DNA of 64,000 nt from Schistosoma haematobium (Eukaryota; Platyhelminthes; Trematoda; Strigeidida; Schistosomatidae), in contig NC_067196.1 in the NCBI RefSeq assembly GCF_000699445.3, forward strand, positions 84,806,364 through 84,870,363, given 5' to 3'. The translations under genes and the position numbers were made by a program. The notes under the pieces were generated by a model. It saw nothing but the letters and a program-made list of their open reading frames with translations, ran no database searches and was not told the DNA's origin. Below are positions 45,944-55,889 of the stretch, in pieces. How positions within the stretch are numbered: position 1 is the stretch's first letter; every line of letters starts with the position of its first letter.

Positions 45944-46470
45944 TTTTTATTTTATTTATTTATTTGAACACATAAATATTAGTACAAAATGGCACCAAAT
46001 ACATATGAGTCACCTAAATCATTCGATTTGTGTATGGGTTGGGATACTGCTCAATTGCCCGCACCGAAGCAGGTGGTTTTCATAGGGGGTCACACCCGGA
46101 GCCTTCGACCGAAAGGTCTAATCCACAAGGCAGTGGAACAACGTCAGAAGATGCAGTCTCATAGAAGTCAGCGACCAACGATTGGTCCATACACCATTTG
46201 CTCCCTCAGGATCCTGGAGCCAACGTAAATCATTGGTTTGGAATCAGGGTTTTCCAACTCCCCTAGGTGAACTCTCCATGTCCACTAACCCGGTTAATGC
46301 GTCGGACATTCGCTTCCCGTCCTCTAAATTTCGTAAACAACACTCCCGCCACGAGAAGGTAGTGAGTAGGACTTCCCTGTCAGTGGCTATATACGCGTGT
46401 CCATGTGAGAGCATTTCGAGAGGGAGAGCTGAGTCTCTTCACCCTCAGTCGTACCCGGACATTTGGGGAG
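45944..46470 (-). mobile_element. ~510-bp A-tailed retroposon (family R), copy 3
   Basis: Reverse complement of the unit at 37299-37808; the T-rich tail TATTTTATTTATTTATTT is at its left end. Possible short target duplication CATATCT at 45937-45943 and 46471-46477. Confidence 0.85.
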
Positions 46471-46479
46471 CATATCTCA

Positions 46480-47700
46480 TCAATCTTGTATGTTGTGTTA
46501 ATCAACGAAATAGTACTGGAGAATTGTTTTATCCTTAAAACTATCTGTCAAAATCCATAATTTTATTATCGGTTAACTTTGGACTATTTGCATATTAAGA
46601 TATATTACATATTTTAAGTATCAGCTATATGGTTTCTCTTGTAATCTGTGTTTTACTCCTTCTAATTCGATTGATCATGCTCAGTGTAAGCTCACAATAT
46701 GGTATACACTTTTAGTTCACTTTATTTATTGTCTTATCAAATGATTTGAAGGCGTTCTGCATTATGAACTGACATCATTTTAAGAATCATTTAAAACGAA
46801 TGAAAAATTTTTAACTTTGAAAACATTTGATTATTTGTAGAAGAAATTACAGTACCTTTAGTCATTATCATTAGTAGTAGTAGTAGTTCTCCTAGTGACA
46901 ACAATATATATATAGAGTGTTAACCAAGAACTTAGCAATCTACCTTCTCAACTTCAGATATTATACAGTATAACATAATGATTAGTTAATTATATCAAGA
47001 ATCAGGTCAAAGAGTGGGATGCAAACAATGAAAAGTTTCAGTTCAATAGTCATCATTCAAAATCAAGACTGACAAGACAAACTGTTAGTCACACATGGCT
47101 AAACTCGAACAATTTACTTCCACTTAAAGTTTGTTCTATTTTATTCAGAAGAACAATGTAAGCTCCACGAATAAAACAATCAGCTCAGAGAATGAAACAA
47201 TCCAAAAATCATCCAGCTAAGCTACAAATCTTCATTGTTTCAATACTGAGATAAAGGTATATTCAGTCAATCAAACACTTATATAAAGAAATTTACATAA
47301 TAAGTTCCTCTGTTAGCTATTAGAATAAATATACACTATCCTGTAGTTGGTTTTGTTTTTCCAGATATACCATGTAATATACAATCAAATAGTCTTTAAA
47401 AATGTTCATCCAAGTTTTCCCAGTTCTTTCCCATTTTGTTAACTTTTGTATGAAGAGTATTCACTAACATAAATACTGAATAACTAGGTATGAATATGTT
47501 TACTTTTAGAATGGTAGAGAGAGAAATAAAAATGGTGTATCTTTGTTATTCTAATGTAAAATGATTATTTTTTTAATGTTTATTATTTGAACTAATAAAC
47601 AAAGGAACCAACTATGGTTTATATTAGCAATTTACACTCACCCCAATTTTATAAACAATTTTTTCATATCCTTTTACTCTACTTTCTTCAAATTTGTGGT
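46480..47700. other. No gene seen
   Basis: AT-rich; a (TAG)n run at 46875-46888 is the only clear structure. Confidence 0.55.
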
Positions 47701-47716
47701 CTAATAATATTAAGCA

Positions 47717-48005
47717 TTTTCAATAGTTGAAACCATGAGTCAATTGAAGCTAGATCAACATGGAAAACTTGGAACAACTGAACGGCTGTTTCGTTTTAGT
47801 ATGGGATTTATCAGCAGTGTGCATCGACGATCCGGCCCCCCATGTGAGATTCGAACCCGGGACCTATCAGTCTCGCACGCGAGCGCTTAACCATTGGATC
47901 ATTGGGCTGGCATCAAGTGCTTCCAGGTTTTCCATGGTGATCTAGCTTCAATGGACTCATGATCTCAACTATTGAAATTACCACAATCTTCACGAAACCC
48001 CTTCT
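47717..48005. mobile_element. Hammerhead SINE head-to-head pair
   Basis: A minus copy (47717-47912) reaches from its 3' end to the tRNA-like start (GATGCCAGCCCAATG on minus). It abuts a plus piece (47914-48005) that begins at AAGTGCTTCCAGG, i.e. within a base or two of the predicted hammerhead cleavage position, and runs to CGAAACCCCTTCTGAT. Confidence 0.8.
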
Positions 48006-48009
48006 GATG

Positions 48010-48470
48010 TTGATCATTTTAAAAATTAATTCACCAATTATATTTGCTTTAAGATAGAAAAAAAAGCTAACATTTTATTCAGTGATTACCTTTTTGACAA
48101 CTGTGAGCTGAGTAGAACATAAGACTGGAGAAACATTTCACTAAGTGAACTGACAAAGAGCAATATATATCAATGACATAACTTCTGTCAATAAATTACT
48201 GAGTGTGTGTGTGTTTAACAGTAATAAAATTGTTCTTTTATCATGGGGTTGGAAAAATATTACAGAAAGAAACAAAGCTGAACATTTCCATATCCTATTT
48301 TACTTATACTTCATCTATGTTAGTTTGTATCATGAAAATACATTTTCCTTGTAACAAGCCACATATATCTCTTTGTTTCATGTTACAGAAACGTCTAAAC
48401 TAATTTATTGTTCAATAACAATGAGTAAAATCAAAAGATGGTGTTAATTATTCTGAATAGGGAAGATTAT
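48010..48470. other. No gene seen
   Basis: AT-rich; short (GT)n at 48203-48214. Confidence 0.5.
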
Positions 48471-48475
48471 CAGAA

Positions 48476-48780
48476 GCCGTTACCAGTGGAGTTCAACCAG
48501 GTCTGTTGTGAGATATCAACTCACTGAAGACAATGGTGTACACTGGTGCAACTTCGTGGATTAAGTGAAGTTAGACAGTAACACCGTTGGATCCCGGCTC
48601 AGTGGTCTGGTTGGTTAAGCGCCTGGCGCACGACTGGTAGGTCCTGGGTTCGGATCTCGCGAGGTGCGGGATCGTGGATGCGCACTGCTGAGGAGTCCCA
48701 TACTAGGACGAAACGGCCGACCAGTGCTTGCAGGTTTTCCATGGTGGTTTACCTTCAATTGACTCACGATTTCAACCAGT
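48476..48780 (+). mobile_element. Hammerhead SINE, full-length plus copy with intact core
   Basis: 5' extension (AGGTCTGTTGTGAGATATCA, CACCGTTGGATCCC), box A (GGCTCAGTGGTCTGGTTGG), box B-like GGGTTCGGATC, hammerhead 48688-48718, and 3' body ending GACTCACGATTTCAACCAG. Confidence 0.85.
48688..48718 (+). ncRNA. Hammerhead ribozyme core, intact
   Basis: CTGAGGA + GTCC + loop CATACTA + GGAC + GAAAC + GGCC. All conserved core positions fit C-U-G-A-N-G-A and G-A-A-A. Stem II has four perfect pairs. Upstream GCACTG and downstream CCAGTGC are complementary, and GGCC is self-complementary. The ribozyme is therefore completed when two units are in tandem or two transcripts pair. The downstream site reads GGCCGAC instead of GGCCGTC, so this copy lacks its own cleavable site. 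Confidence 0.72.
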
Positions 48781-49293
48781 GCAATTTAATTGTCATAACT
48801 GATTGCAAAGAAGAAAATTACTTAAGATAGAATATCAATGTATTGCAATAAAATCAGTATACTTTACATAAAGTCAAATTATAGGAAACTTTATGGTCTT
48901 CTGATTTTTCAACACCGTTCTATTCCAATCATTATACTATTCATTTTGTTAAATTGATAGAGAATAAACTATATGTGACACTGATTCTAGTATCATTCAG
49001 TAGTAGTATATTTTGACTTATTATACAATTGAAGCAGCCTATGTGTTTGAGATGTGAACTTATTGCATATTCTGTTGACAGATAATTCTATTTTTTTCAA
49101 TACTTATTTTTTTCGACCTAATGTAACAAGTTTCAGTTAACTCCATTACAGTCCTTGAAATACAGTCAATTAAAAACCCTGATGAATTATCCAAAATACA
49201 TTTGTCTTTTTTCATTATAAATAATGCATAGCACTTTCTCATGTTAAATGATGATAATGATCTTTTTTCTTATAATCTCATAAATTTGTTTAA

Positions 49294-49445
49294 AAATCCC
49301 GTGGGGTGCGGGTCGTGGGTGTGCACTGCTGAGGAGTCCCATGTTAGCACGAAACGGCCGTTCAGTGCTTCCATGTTTTCCATGGTGGTCTAACTTCAAT
49401 TGACTCATGATTTCAACTAGTGAAATTTCTAAAATCTCCAAAAAT
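49294..49445 (+). mobile_element. Hammerhead SINE, 5'-truncated plus copy
   Basis: Starts after box B, hammerhead 49329-49358 (CTGAGGA, GTCC/GCAC with one mismatch, GAAAC), then 3' body to TCTAAAATCTCCAAAAA. Confidence 0.78.
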
Positions 49446-49483
49446 GTTTTATTGAAACTACCGGTCAAGTGTATGATGTAGCT

Positions 49484-49830
49484 TTGTTAATTATACACTT
49501 ATTAATCCTGACTGCTTTTATATGAGTGTAAATGTGTGTACACTTCTTATCCTATTTATCACATATCTGTAACCTACTTTTATCTGGCTATAAATAATGA
49601 TTTACTCTTGGTTAGATGGAGTTGACTCACATGCCTTCTCCACCGCGCGTCATTTCACTTTGCTCTCTTCTATTCGCTTCATCACTCTCATTTCCTGTCA
49701 AGATCAATGAGTGTACAAAATATATGTATTCAAAAATCCATTCTCGTGTTCGACTTATTTAATTCCGTCATTCACCCCAGCGATTTAAGTCGATGAATTA
49801 TATGAGTGTAGCCAACATGTATATTTCTAT
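49484..49830 (+). repeat. Dispersed repeat D, copy 2, flanked by 21-bp direct repeats
   Basis: Near-identical to 29548-29925 without the SINE fragment. The flanks ACCGGTCAAGTGTATGATGTA (49462-49482) and ACCGGTTAAGTGTATGATGTA (about 49831-49851) are direct repeats with one difference. Confidence 0.7.
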
Positions 49831-49890
49831 GACCGGTTAAGTGTATGATGTAACAAAAAAATTAAACAACATATATAAGCAAACAATATT

Positions 49891-49914
49891 GTTTTCGATT
49901 AGATCCTCATCAGG
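49891..49914 (-). ncRNA. Hammerhead-like ribozyme core in a Penelope-like terminal region
   Basis: Minus strand CTGATGA (49913-49907), GGATCTAATC (short stem II: GAT/ATC), GAAA (49896-49893). It is followed by AACAATATTGTT, a palindrome that could act as a short stem III shared between tandem units. Hammerheads in Penelope-like terminal repeats are known. Stem II is weak, so activity is uncertain. Confidence 0.5.
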
Positions 49915-49930
49915 CTTTACTCTAATATAC

Positions 49931-50014
49931 TTACTTACTTAGGCCTGTTACTCCCCGTGAAGGAGCATAGGCCGCTCACCAGCATTCTCCATCCAACCCT
50001 GTTCTGGGCAATCC
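49931..50014 (-). mobile_element. 84-bp RTE (family B) tail with 12-bp target duplication
   Basis: Contains the family B 3' end (complement of CACCAGCATTCTCCATCC, GGCCTGTTACTCC) and a (TAAG)n tail. ACTCTAATATAC flanks at 49919-49930 and 50015-50026. An extremely short 5'-truncated retrotransposition event. Confidence 0.92.
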
Positions 50015-50589
50015 ACTCTAATATACAGTAATATTTATATGCATATACGAAATTATTAAACTAATCAAGGCAGTTTATGAGACAATGATAACAGTAGAAT
50101 AGATTACATAATTAAGTGAAAAGTACAAACTGGTAGTGTGATGACAGATGTACTAGTTGTGATAAGAATAATAAAGACTTGAATCAATGTGAAGCGTATA
50201 TTTGAGAAGAGAAAAGGGTGTGAGGATGTAAAGAAAAATAAACGAAGAAAGAATGTGGAAAGTAATAATAATAAATAAAATCATTTATTAAGGCCAAGGG
50301 AGGAGATAAGGGAGTTAAAAATTTCTTGAGAATACAAAGACTTGGATTGTTAGCTCGTATTCTTATAGCTCCTGCTATGTGTAAGAGACGAGATCGAACA
50401 TCATAAGGAAAACTAGTTGGAATACAATAAGTAACTTTAAATGACTTATTTCTGTCTACTACATGATCGCTATCGATCAATTGTGATAGAACCGAGCTGG
50501 GTATTGACTTGATAGGACCTTTATCTAACCACGAAGGGAGGTGTTCACTAACTCTTTAGTTCAATTGTCTGGTAGTGCGCGCAACATTA

Positions 50590-50918
50590 AAATAAAAAAT
50601 AAAAATAATTTTTATTTTAGGAATGAACTTTAAGGGTATTTCATGTTGTGATTTGAATGCCAATGTCGTTAGACTGTTTTTTTCTTCTTTTCAGTCGTTT
50701 AATTTATATGCTTTCAATTTTCAATATATTATTATTACACTTATTATACTTATGGGTACCATTGACATATATGACCGAATAATGAATTATAGAAGTTGAT
50801 TTATATATAAGATCACTTGTTTACAGATTATGTTCATATTTTATACAGTAAATGTTACAAAATAAACATCTCATTAAAAAACAAAATTTAGTTATCAGAA
50901 ACAAATGTATCAATATAA
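50590..50918. other. No gene seen
   Basis: AT-rich sequence between the Penelope relic and the Sm-alpha-like unit. Confidence 0.5.
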
Positions 50919-50919
50919 G

Positions 50920-51275
50920 CAAAGATGGATTGTAGCTAGCACTACAATCCAGGGCACGCGTTTTGTCCTACTTGGGACTTGTCAACTGGATATAACTGTG
51001 TCGCAGAGTTGATGTTCACTCCAGGATTCAAAGCTAGTAACGTTCGCTTAAAACACCATCGCATTATCAACTTCGCTACTGATTCCTGATAGCCACTCGC
51101 TTGTGGAATAGGGTGAAGTTTTAAATTTACTTGGTATTGTTCTATTTGAGTCTTCCTATTAATGTTCCATCTTTGCTTATAATGCTTGTGAATTAAAGCA
51201 AGATCGAGACAATGCGTACAGTATGCACATATGCTAATAAGAGACTGATCAATGACAGTGCCAAACATCAGTGGG
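50920..51275 (-). mobile_element. Sm-alpha-type hammerhead repeat, single unit
   Basis: Minus strand: box A/B-like GATGGTGTTTTAAGCG and GCTTTGAATCCTGGAG, then TATCCAG, degenerate core TTGACAA, stem II GTCC-CAAGTA-GGAC, AAAAC, CGCG, and CCTGGATT. The layout (GTCCCAA.TAGGAC, palindromic CGCG, ATCCAG/CTGGAT) is that of the schistosome Sm-alpha hammerhead repeat as I know it. Core changes at three positions should abolish cleavage. Confidence 0.7.
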
Positions 51276-51279
51276 ATGA

Positions 51280-51650
51280 TTCAAGTAAACAATACCAAGT
51301 GAATTAAAAATGTATCAATCAATTATTTCACACTGAATGGTTAGTTTTATACACTAAAGTTATGATACTTTGATATCATAACCATATTTTATAATCCCAT
51401 AATTCAATGAATGAACCAATCAGGTATAAGATAACGAGTCTTGGAATTTGATGCGAAATTCACTCATCCATTTGGATAAATAAAGTTTTGGCATTATAAC
51501 TGTTGTCAGTTCGCGATGAAAACCATAAATTTAATTCCTAACCTTAATCATCAACTGTAAATCATAATTAAAATTCCTCACACAGGTTTATGACCGTCGT
51601 TTGGTCCTAGTTATTAAGTGAACACTCTTAAGGTCAGTCTAGCAGTATTC
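51280..51650. other. No gene seen; short duplicated tract
   Basis: 51420-51600 is a diverged inverted copy of sequence near 32710-32900 (GGTATAAGATAACGAGTC versus TGTTATCTTATACCTG; CATCAACTGTAAATCATAATT versus ACAGTTGATG context). No coding content. Confidence 0.45.
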
Positions 51651-51654
51651 AAAA

Positions 51655-51780
51655 GCTGTCCATTTGTTTGGAATCAGAGTTTGCTACTCCTCTAGGTGGA
51701 TCTTTCATATTCACCAATCCGGCTAAAGCGTCCTCTCAATTTCACAAACAACATCCCCACTGCGAGAAGGCAGTGAAAAT
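51655..51780 (-). mobile_element. Family R retroposon fragment
   Basis: TTGGAATCAGAGTTTGCTAC, CACAAACAACATCCCCACTG and GAGAAGGCAGTGA match the middle of the 510-bp unit, minus orientation, diverged. Confidence 0.65.
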
Positions 51781-52074
51781 ATAAAATGTTAATGGTTGAT
51801 TAGAAGAATTCTTGTTAAACTATCTATTTCTTAATGAATGAAATATTCAAAAGGTTAGTAAGTATAAATTAAAATGGAACAAAGTTGAACTCTTTCAAAT
51901 TATACAAGTATTCGGGATCTTAGAAGTGGTATATTAGTGATTTCGTGGTAAATCGTTAATTTGAGAATGCAGGTAGTCCCTCAAAAAATGTGATTTTAAA
52001 CGTTATCTAGCTGGACTAATTTTACATTCTGATTATTTGTAAAAATAGAAGAGTTCACTAATCTTAATGAAGCA

Positions 52075-52460
52075 TTTTGTTAGATCCCGATCAGAATAAT
52101 GAATGGTAACTTTTGGGATGCATTTATGGACCGATACTATGAGTATATTTTTATCGTGTAACTGTTACATAGCTAAACTGCTCATATTCATCTCCCCGTT
52201 ATTATGAGTTTTATTTTGACCTATGAACTATTATTTTACGATTTACCATTCTTGAGTTATGCCCAGCTTATTAATTACTATCTTCCTTATTCACAGCCAC
52301 ATTTGGTTAAATCTTGTATAAATGTTGTTTCCTATTTTATGGTACGATGTGGTCTGTCTGATTGATATATAATTCCAGTATGCTTGAAATAAATGATTCA
52401 TATTGCAGAGGCTGAGATTGGTGTTCTGGAGTCAACTGGCTGTGCTAGGCAGGAAGCAGG
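52075..52460 (+). repeat. Dispersed repeat E, copy 2 (LTR-like)
   Basis: Counterpart of 42757-43135; see shared blocks TTTTGACCTATGAACTATTAT, GATTGATATATAATTCC and TTGGTGTTCTGGAGTCAACTGG. Followed by unique sequence. Confidence 0.55.
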
Positions 52461-52863
52461 ACCAGTCAGGACTCTAGGTTGCTCTCACGTGTTTTATGAG
52501 TCACTGGTTCGATCGATAATTCCCTGCTCTCTGATTGGCGATATCATTGCGTTATACAATAAACAAGGCACATAGGTTCACAAGTTATAACACATTTATC
52601 TAGAGAGATACAGTTTTAACGTCGCCAAATATGTCATCGAATCAGTTAGTACTGTTGAGGTAACGAGCACGAAAAATAAAATTATTCGAATGTAAGTATG
52701 CGGAAAAATGTTGTAACAATTCAAACAAAATGTTCTAAATGTTATTTTAGTCATAAAAAGCTCCAGATTAGTTACTAACGTAGTATGAATAACTGAAAAA
52801 AATCTTACGGAATATCTACATCAACTGATGAATGCAATTAGAAGACAATGACATTTCTTATTA

Positions 52864-53374
52864 GTCAGTCAGTAACAACGTAGAACTTCGCACGTGCGTA
52901 CATCAGTTCGAGTTACCATACCACATTAGCACAGAGATGCAGTGGTCGATTCAAATCCCGTAGTGGTAGAGGTAGTAAGAGTATAAGCAGTAATCGGAAA
53001 GATCAGGGTTTGGAGATGTTATTCAAGGAGTATAATCCAGTAAAATAAATTTGGAAAGAGATAAAGAAAGAGATATGAAGAATTCAGAAGATTAGGATTT
53101 GGGAGAACACAAAGAGTGGATGCATCTGCGCCATTGAAAACGATTTCGAGCCATGTCATTCAGGGTCTCTAACCATCGGTTGCTATCATCTCGTGGTCCC
53201 CAGCCAGGTAGTCTACACCTACCAACATGACTCAGTCTACTTGTCAGTGACTTCATGGACTTGTGCCATTGTTTTGGTTTGGCCGCCCCTAGCTTTCTTC
53301 CAGCCTACTCCTATACCACTGAACATAGCACGTCGAGGCAGTCGGTCGTTGGGCATACGTAACACGTGTCCCAG
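52864..53374 (-). mobile_element. RTE-type LINE 3' fragment, family A, copy 3, with 12-bp target duplication
   Basis: Minus-strand 3' part of family A ([14 protein letters not shown] truncated, 3' terminus at AGTCAGTCAGTAACAACG). CATTTCTTATTA flanks at 52852-52863 and 53375-53386. It shares the one-base frame shift (ACAATGGCAC on minus) with copies 1 and 2. Confidence 0.9.
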
Positions 53375-53775
53375 CATTTCTTATTAATAATAATGTTTGT
53401 ACCAGTATTCTATCATTTAACTGAATAAATTTAACTATCACACAAATATCAATATCAATATAAATGTTTCTAACATTGAAAGCAAATATTACTGAAAAAG
53501 TACTATATAAGATGTATGTAAATTAGAATTGATCAGTGAAGAAGGATGCCTAGAAATACTTTCATCATTTTTAGGTTTTAAAAAAATGTTTGTTTTTTTC
53601 TTCTTTGCCCACTGAAAGTTTCTTATTTTAACTAACGAAAATGAATTTCTCTTGCCTATACATGAATAAAAAATTTTTTAAAAATGATGTATTCGTACTG
53701 TATTTAGTTTAAAGGTGTTTATTAGATTGATGGACTTTTCTAGTATTGATAAATTTATGAAAAGTAATATCAGTA

Positions 53776-54022
53776 AAGGGTTTTATGGAAATTTTAATAA
53801 TTTGATAGTAGAGATCATGAATCAATTGAAGCTAGACCACCATAGAAAACCTTGAAACACTGAATGGCCGTTTCGTCGCAGTACAGGACTCCTCAATAAT
53901 ACACATCCACGATCCCACTTACGAGATTCAAACCCAGGACTTATCAGTCTTATGCGTGAACGCTTAACCTATAGACCACTGAACCGGCATTCAAAGATGG
54001 TAATGTCTAACTTCAATGGATT
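53776..54022 (-). mobile_element. Hammerhead SINE, minus copy, diverged
   Basis: Minus strand: GAATGCCGGTTCAGTGGTC, GGGTTTGAATC, TTGAGGA (core C changed), GAAACGGCC, TTCAATTGATTCATGATCTC. Likely inactive. Confidence 0.78.
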
Positions 54023-54029
54023 TTTATTG

Positions 54030-55290
54030 TGAATGAAACATAAGCACTTTTCATCATAGAACATATCTAATTATAATCTATTGTGATCTTGAAAATGTCT
54101 GGCTTAGTTAATGACAAATTTAAATCCTAATCAATTATATGATGTTTTTCGTTCATTTACTAAAATTCACAATTTTTAGGCATCTGTTTAATCTTTGCGA
54201 ACTTTCATAACCTGTCGAACGATTTCCCTTCCCTCCTATCAACCCATTTAGATATACTTACGTTAATATTGTGAATAAAAACGATTCATAAAGGATGGAA
54301 GAGTTTGTCACTTAAAATATTTCAATATCAAACACGATGAGAAATGATAGATCAGTTCATGAGAAAAAGATGATTCAATTTGAGTGCTCTGTAGGCTAAC
54401 AACAAAAGTTTCTGTTAATTCATATTTTATATATTCTTAGTTGTAAATCAGAAGCAAAATGACAGTATCTGCGATTCATGTTATCAAACACTAAATGACC
54501 TATTTTAAACAAAGAACATAAAAACCAATGTGACTCATTCATATAGAGGCTTACGAGGATTATTGAACATCATAGATGATATCAAGGACTGATCGTAGTT
54601 AGACAACTACGAAAAATCAGAAAGATGTTTGGTTCTGTTACATATAATGTAGTTTTGACTTTTGGGCAATAATAATGCTTGCTTTACGTAATACCAGCTG
54701 TTTGATTAGAATAAAGAATTCCCAGCGAAGATTATGTAATACTACAACAAATTTCCCTGTTTTGTAGATGATGGGATTGTAAATATCAACAAAAAATAAG
54801 TATAAAGAGTTTTTAAACAGTAATAAGCGCTATTTATATTAACTGTTTATAGTCGGACAAACACCCATAAAATCTCTTTTCATCATGTGATATATTTGCT
54901 GTATGAATTATACAATAATCACCTCTTGTCTAAAGGATAAAAGGAGGAGAAAAATAGACAAAACCAAATGATGACAATTCTTGAGTTTCTCAGTAATTAG
55001 ATTTAGTTTAAGTTGCAAATACTGTAAAATCATAGACGTACATGCATCTGACAGATATAACTAGTTCATTAAAATATATTATAAAACAAAACTTTACGTC
55101 AGTGATTGCATAGTTGATCAAAATAGTAACTTAAATGTATTAACTGATATATGTGTCAATAATATCCCTGATAAACCTGTTACATTATGTTTACATCATA
55201 AATTGAGCACTGATCAATGTCATACCCCTTTTATAACTACTACATAAATTCTTTGAAACTGTTAAAAACTTTTTAATTTACTTTCATTAC
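54030..55290. other. AT-rich, no gene seen
   Basis: No coding frame, RNA gene or recognised repeat. Confidence 0.55.
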
Positions 55291-55294
55291 CACC

Positions 55295-55880
55295 GTTCGA
55301 TGCGAACTCAGCGTTCTAGAGCTTAAGCGTTCACGCGTGAGACTGATAGGTCCCGGGTTAGAATCCCGCGTGTACGATCGTGGATGTGCACTATTGAGGA
55401 GTCCTATAATAGAACGAAACAGCAGTCCAGTACATTCAGGTTTTCAGTGTTGGTTTAACATTTATCTCAATTTACATGTCCTCACTAGTGACCAGCTTCG
55501 CGAGGGAATTCTCGGCGTTCTGGTGAGAAGTCGTGACCAGTGGAGCTAATCCGTGTCGGGTAGAAACAGGTATCTACCTCGGTATAATAGAAGATGGTTG
55601 CGTTATTTCGTGGATTGGTTGATGTTAGACATTAACACCATTGGATGCTGGCTCAATGGTCCAGTAGGTTAAACGTTCGCACGCAAGAATGAAGGCCCTG
55701 TGTTCGAATCCCGAGAGCGGGATTGTGGATGCGCACTGCTGAGGAGTCCCGCGATAGGACGAAATGGCCGTTCAGTATTTCCAGGTTTCCAACGGTGGTC
55801 TAACATCAATCGGTTCATGATTTCAATCAAAAACTTAATAATCTCCACAATCCCTAGACTGACAATACTCAACAATCTCT
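55295..55880 (+). mobile_element. Tandem dimer of the hammerhead SINE
   Basis: Unit 1 (55295-55475: tRNA-like CCCGGGTTAGAATCCCG, hammerhead 55394-55420, cleavage-type GCAGTC 55422-55427) is followed in the same orientation by unit 2 (55476-55880: 5' extension, box B TGTTCGAATCCC, hammerhead 55739-55764, tail). Unit 1 supplies the cleavage strand and unit 2 the catalytic strand. Confidence 0.82.
55422..55770 (+). ncRNA. Complete hammerhead ribozyme spanning the SINE dimer
   Basis: 5' strand: GCAGTC (site after C at 55427) then CAGTAC. 3' strand: GCACTG, CTGAGGA (55739-55745), GTCC-CGCGATA-GGAC stem II, GAAA (55761-55764), TGGC. Stem I pairs CAGTAC with GCACTG (one mismatch); stem III pairs GCAG-side with TGGC imperfectly. 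Topology is type I with a very long stem I loop. Confidence 0.55.
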
Positions 55881-55889
55881 ACAACCCTA

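Larger units (their letters stand above)
49855..50585 (-). mobile_element. Penelope-like element 3' part, interrupted by an 84-bp RTE insertion
   Basis: Minus-strand coding part about 50585-50255 reads VLSQLIDSDHVVDRNKSFKV, RLLHIAGAIRIRANNPSLC and ILKKFLTPLSPPLALI, the tail pattern of the GIY-YIG region. Its 3' flank carries an intact hammerhead core at 49913-49893. An RTE tail with 12-bp target duplication is inserted at 49931-50014. Confidence 0.7.

Noticed and set aside
50942..51268. 108-codon minus-strand ORF as a protein gene
   Set aside because: It covers the Sm-alpha-type hammerhead unit; the open frame is incidental.
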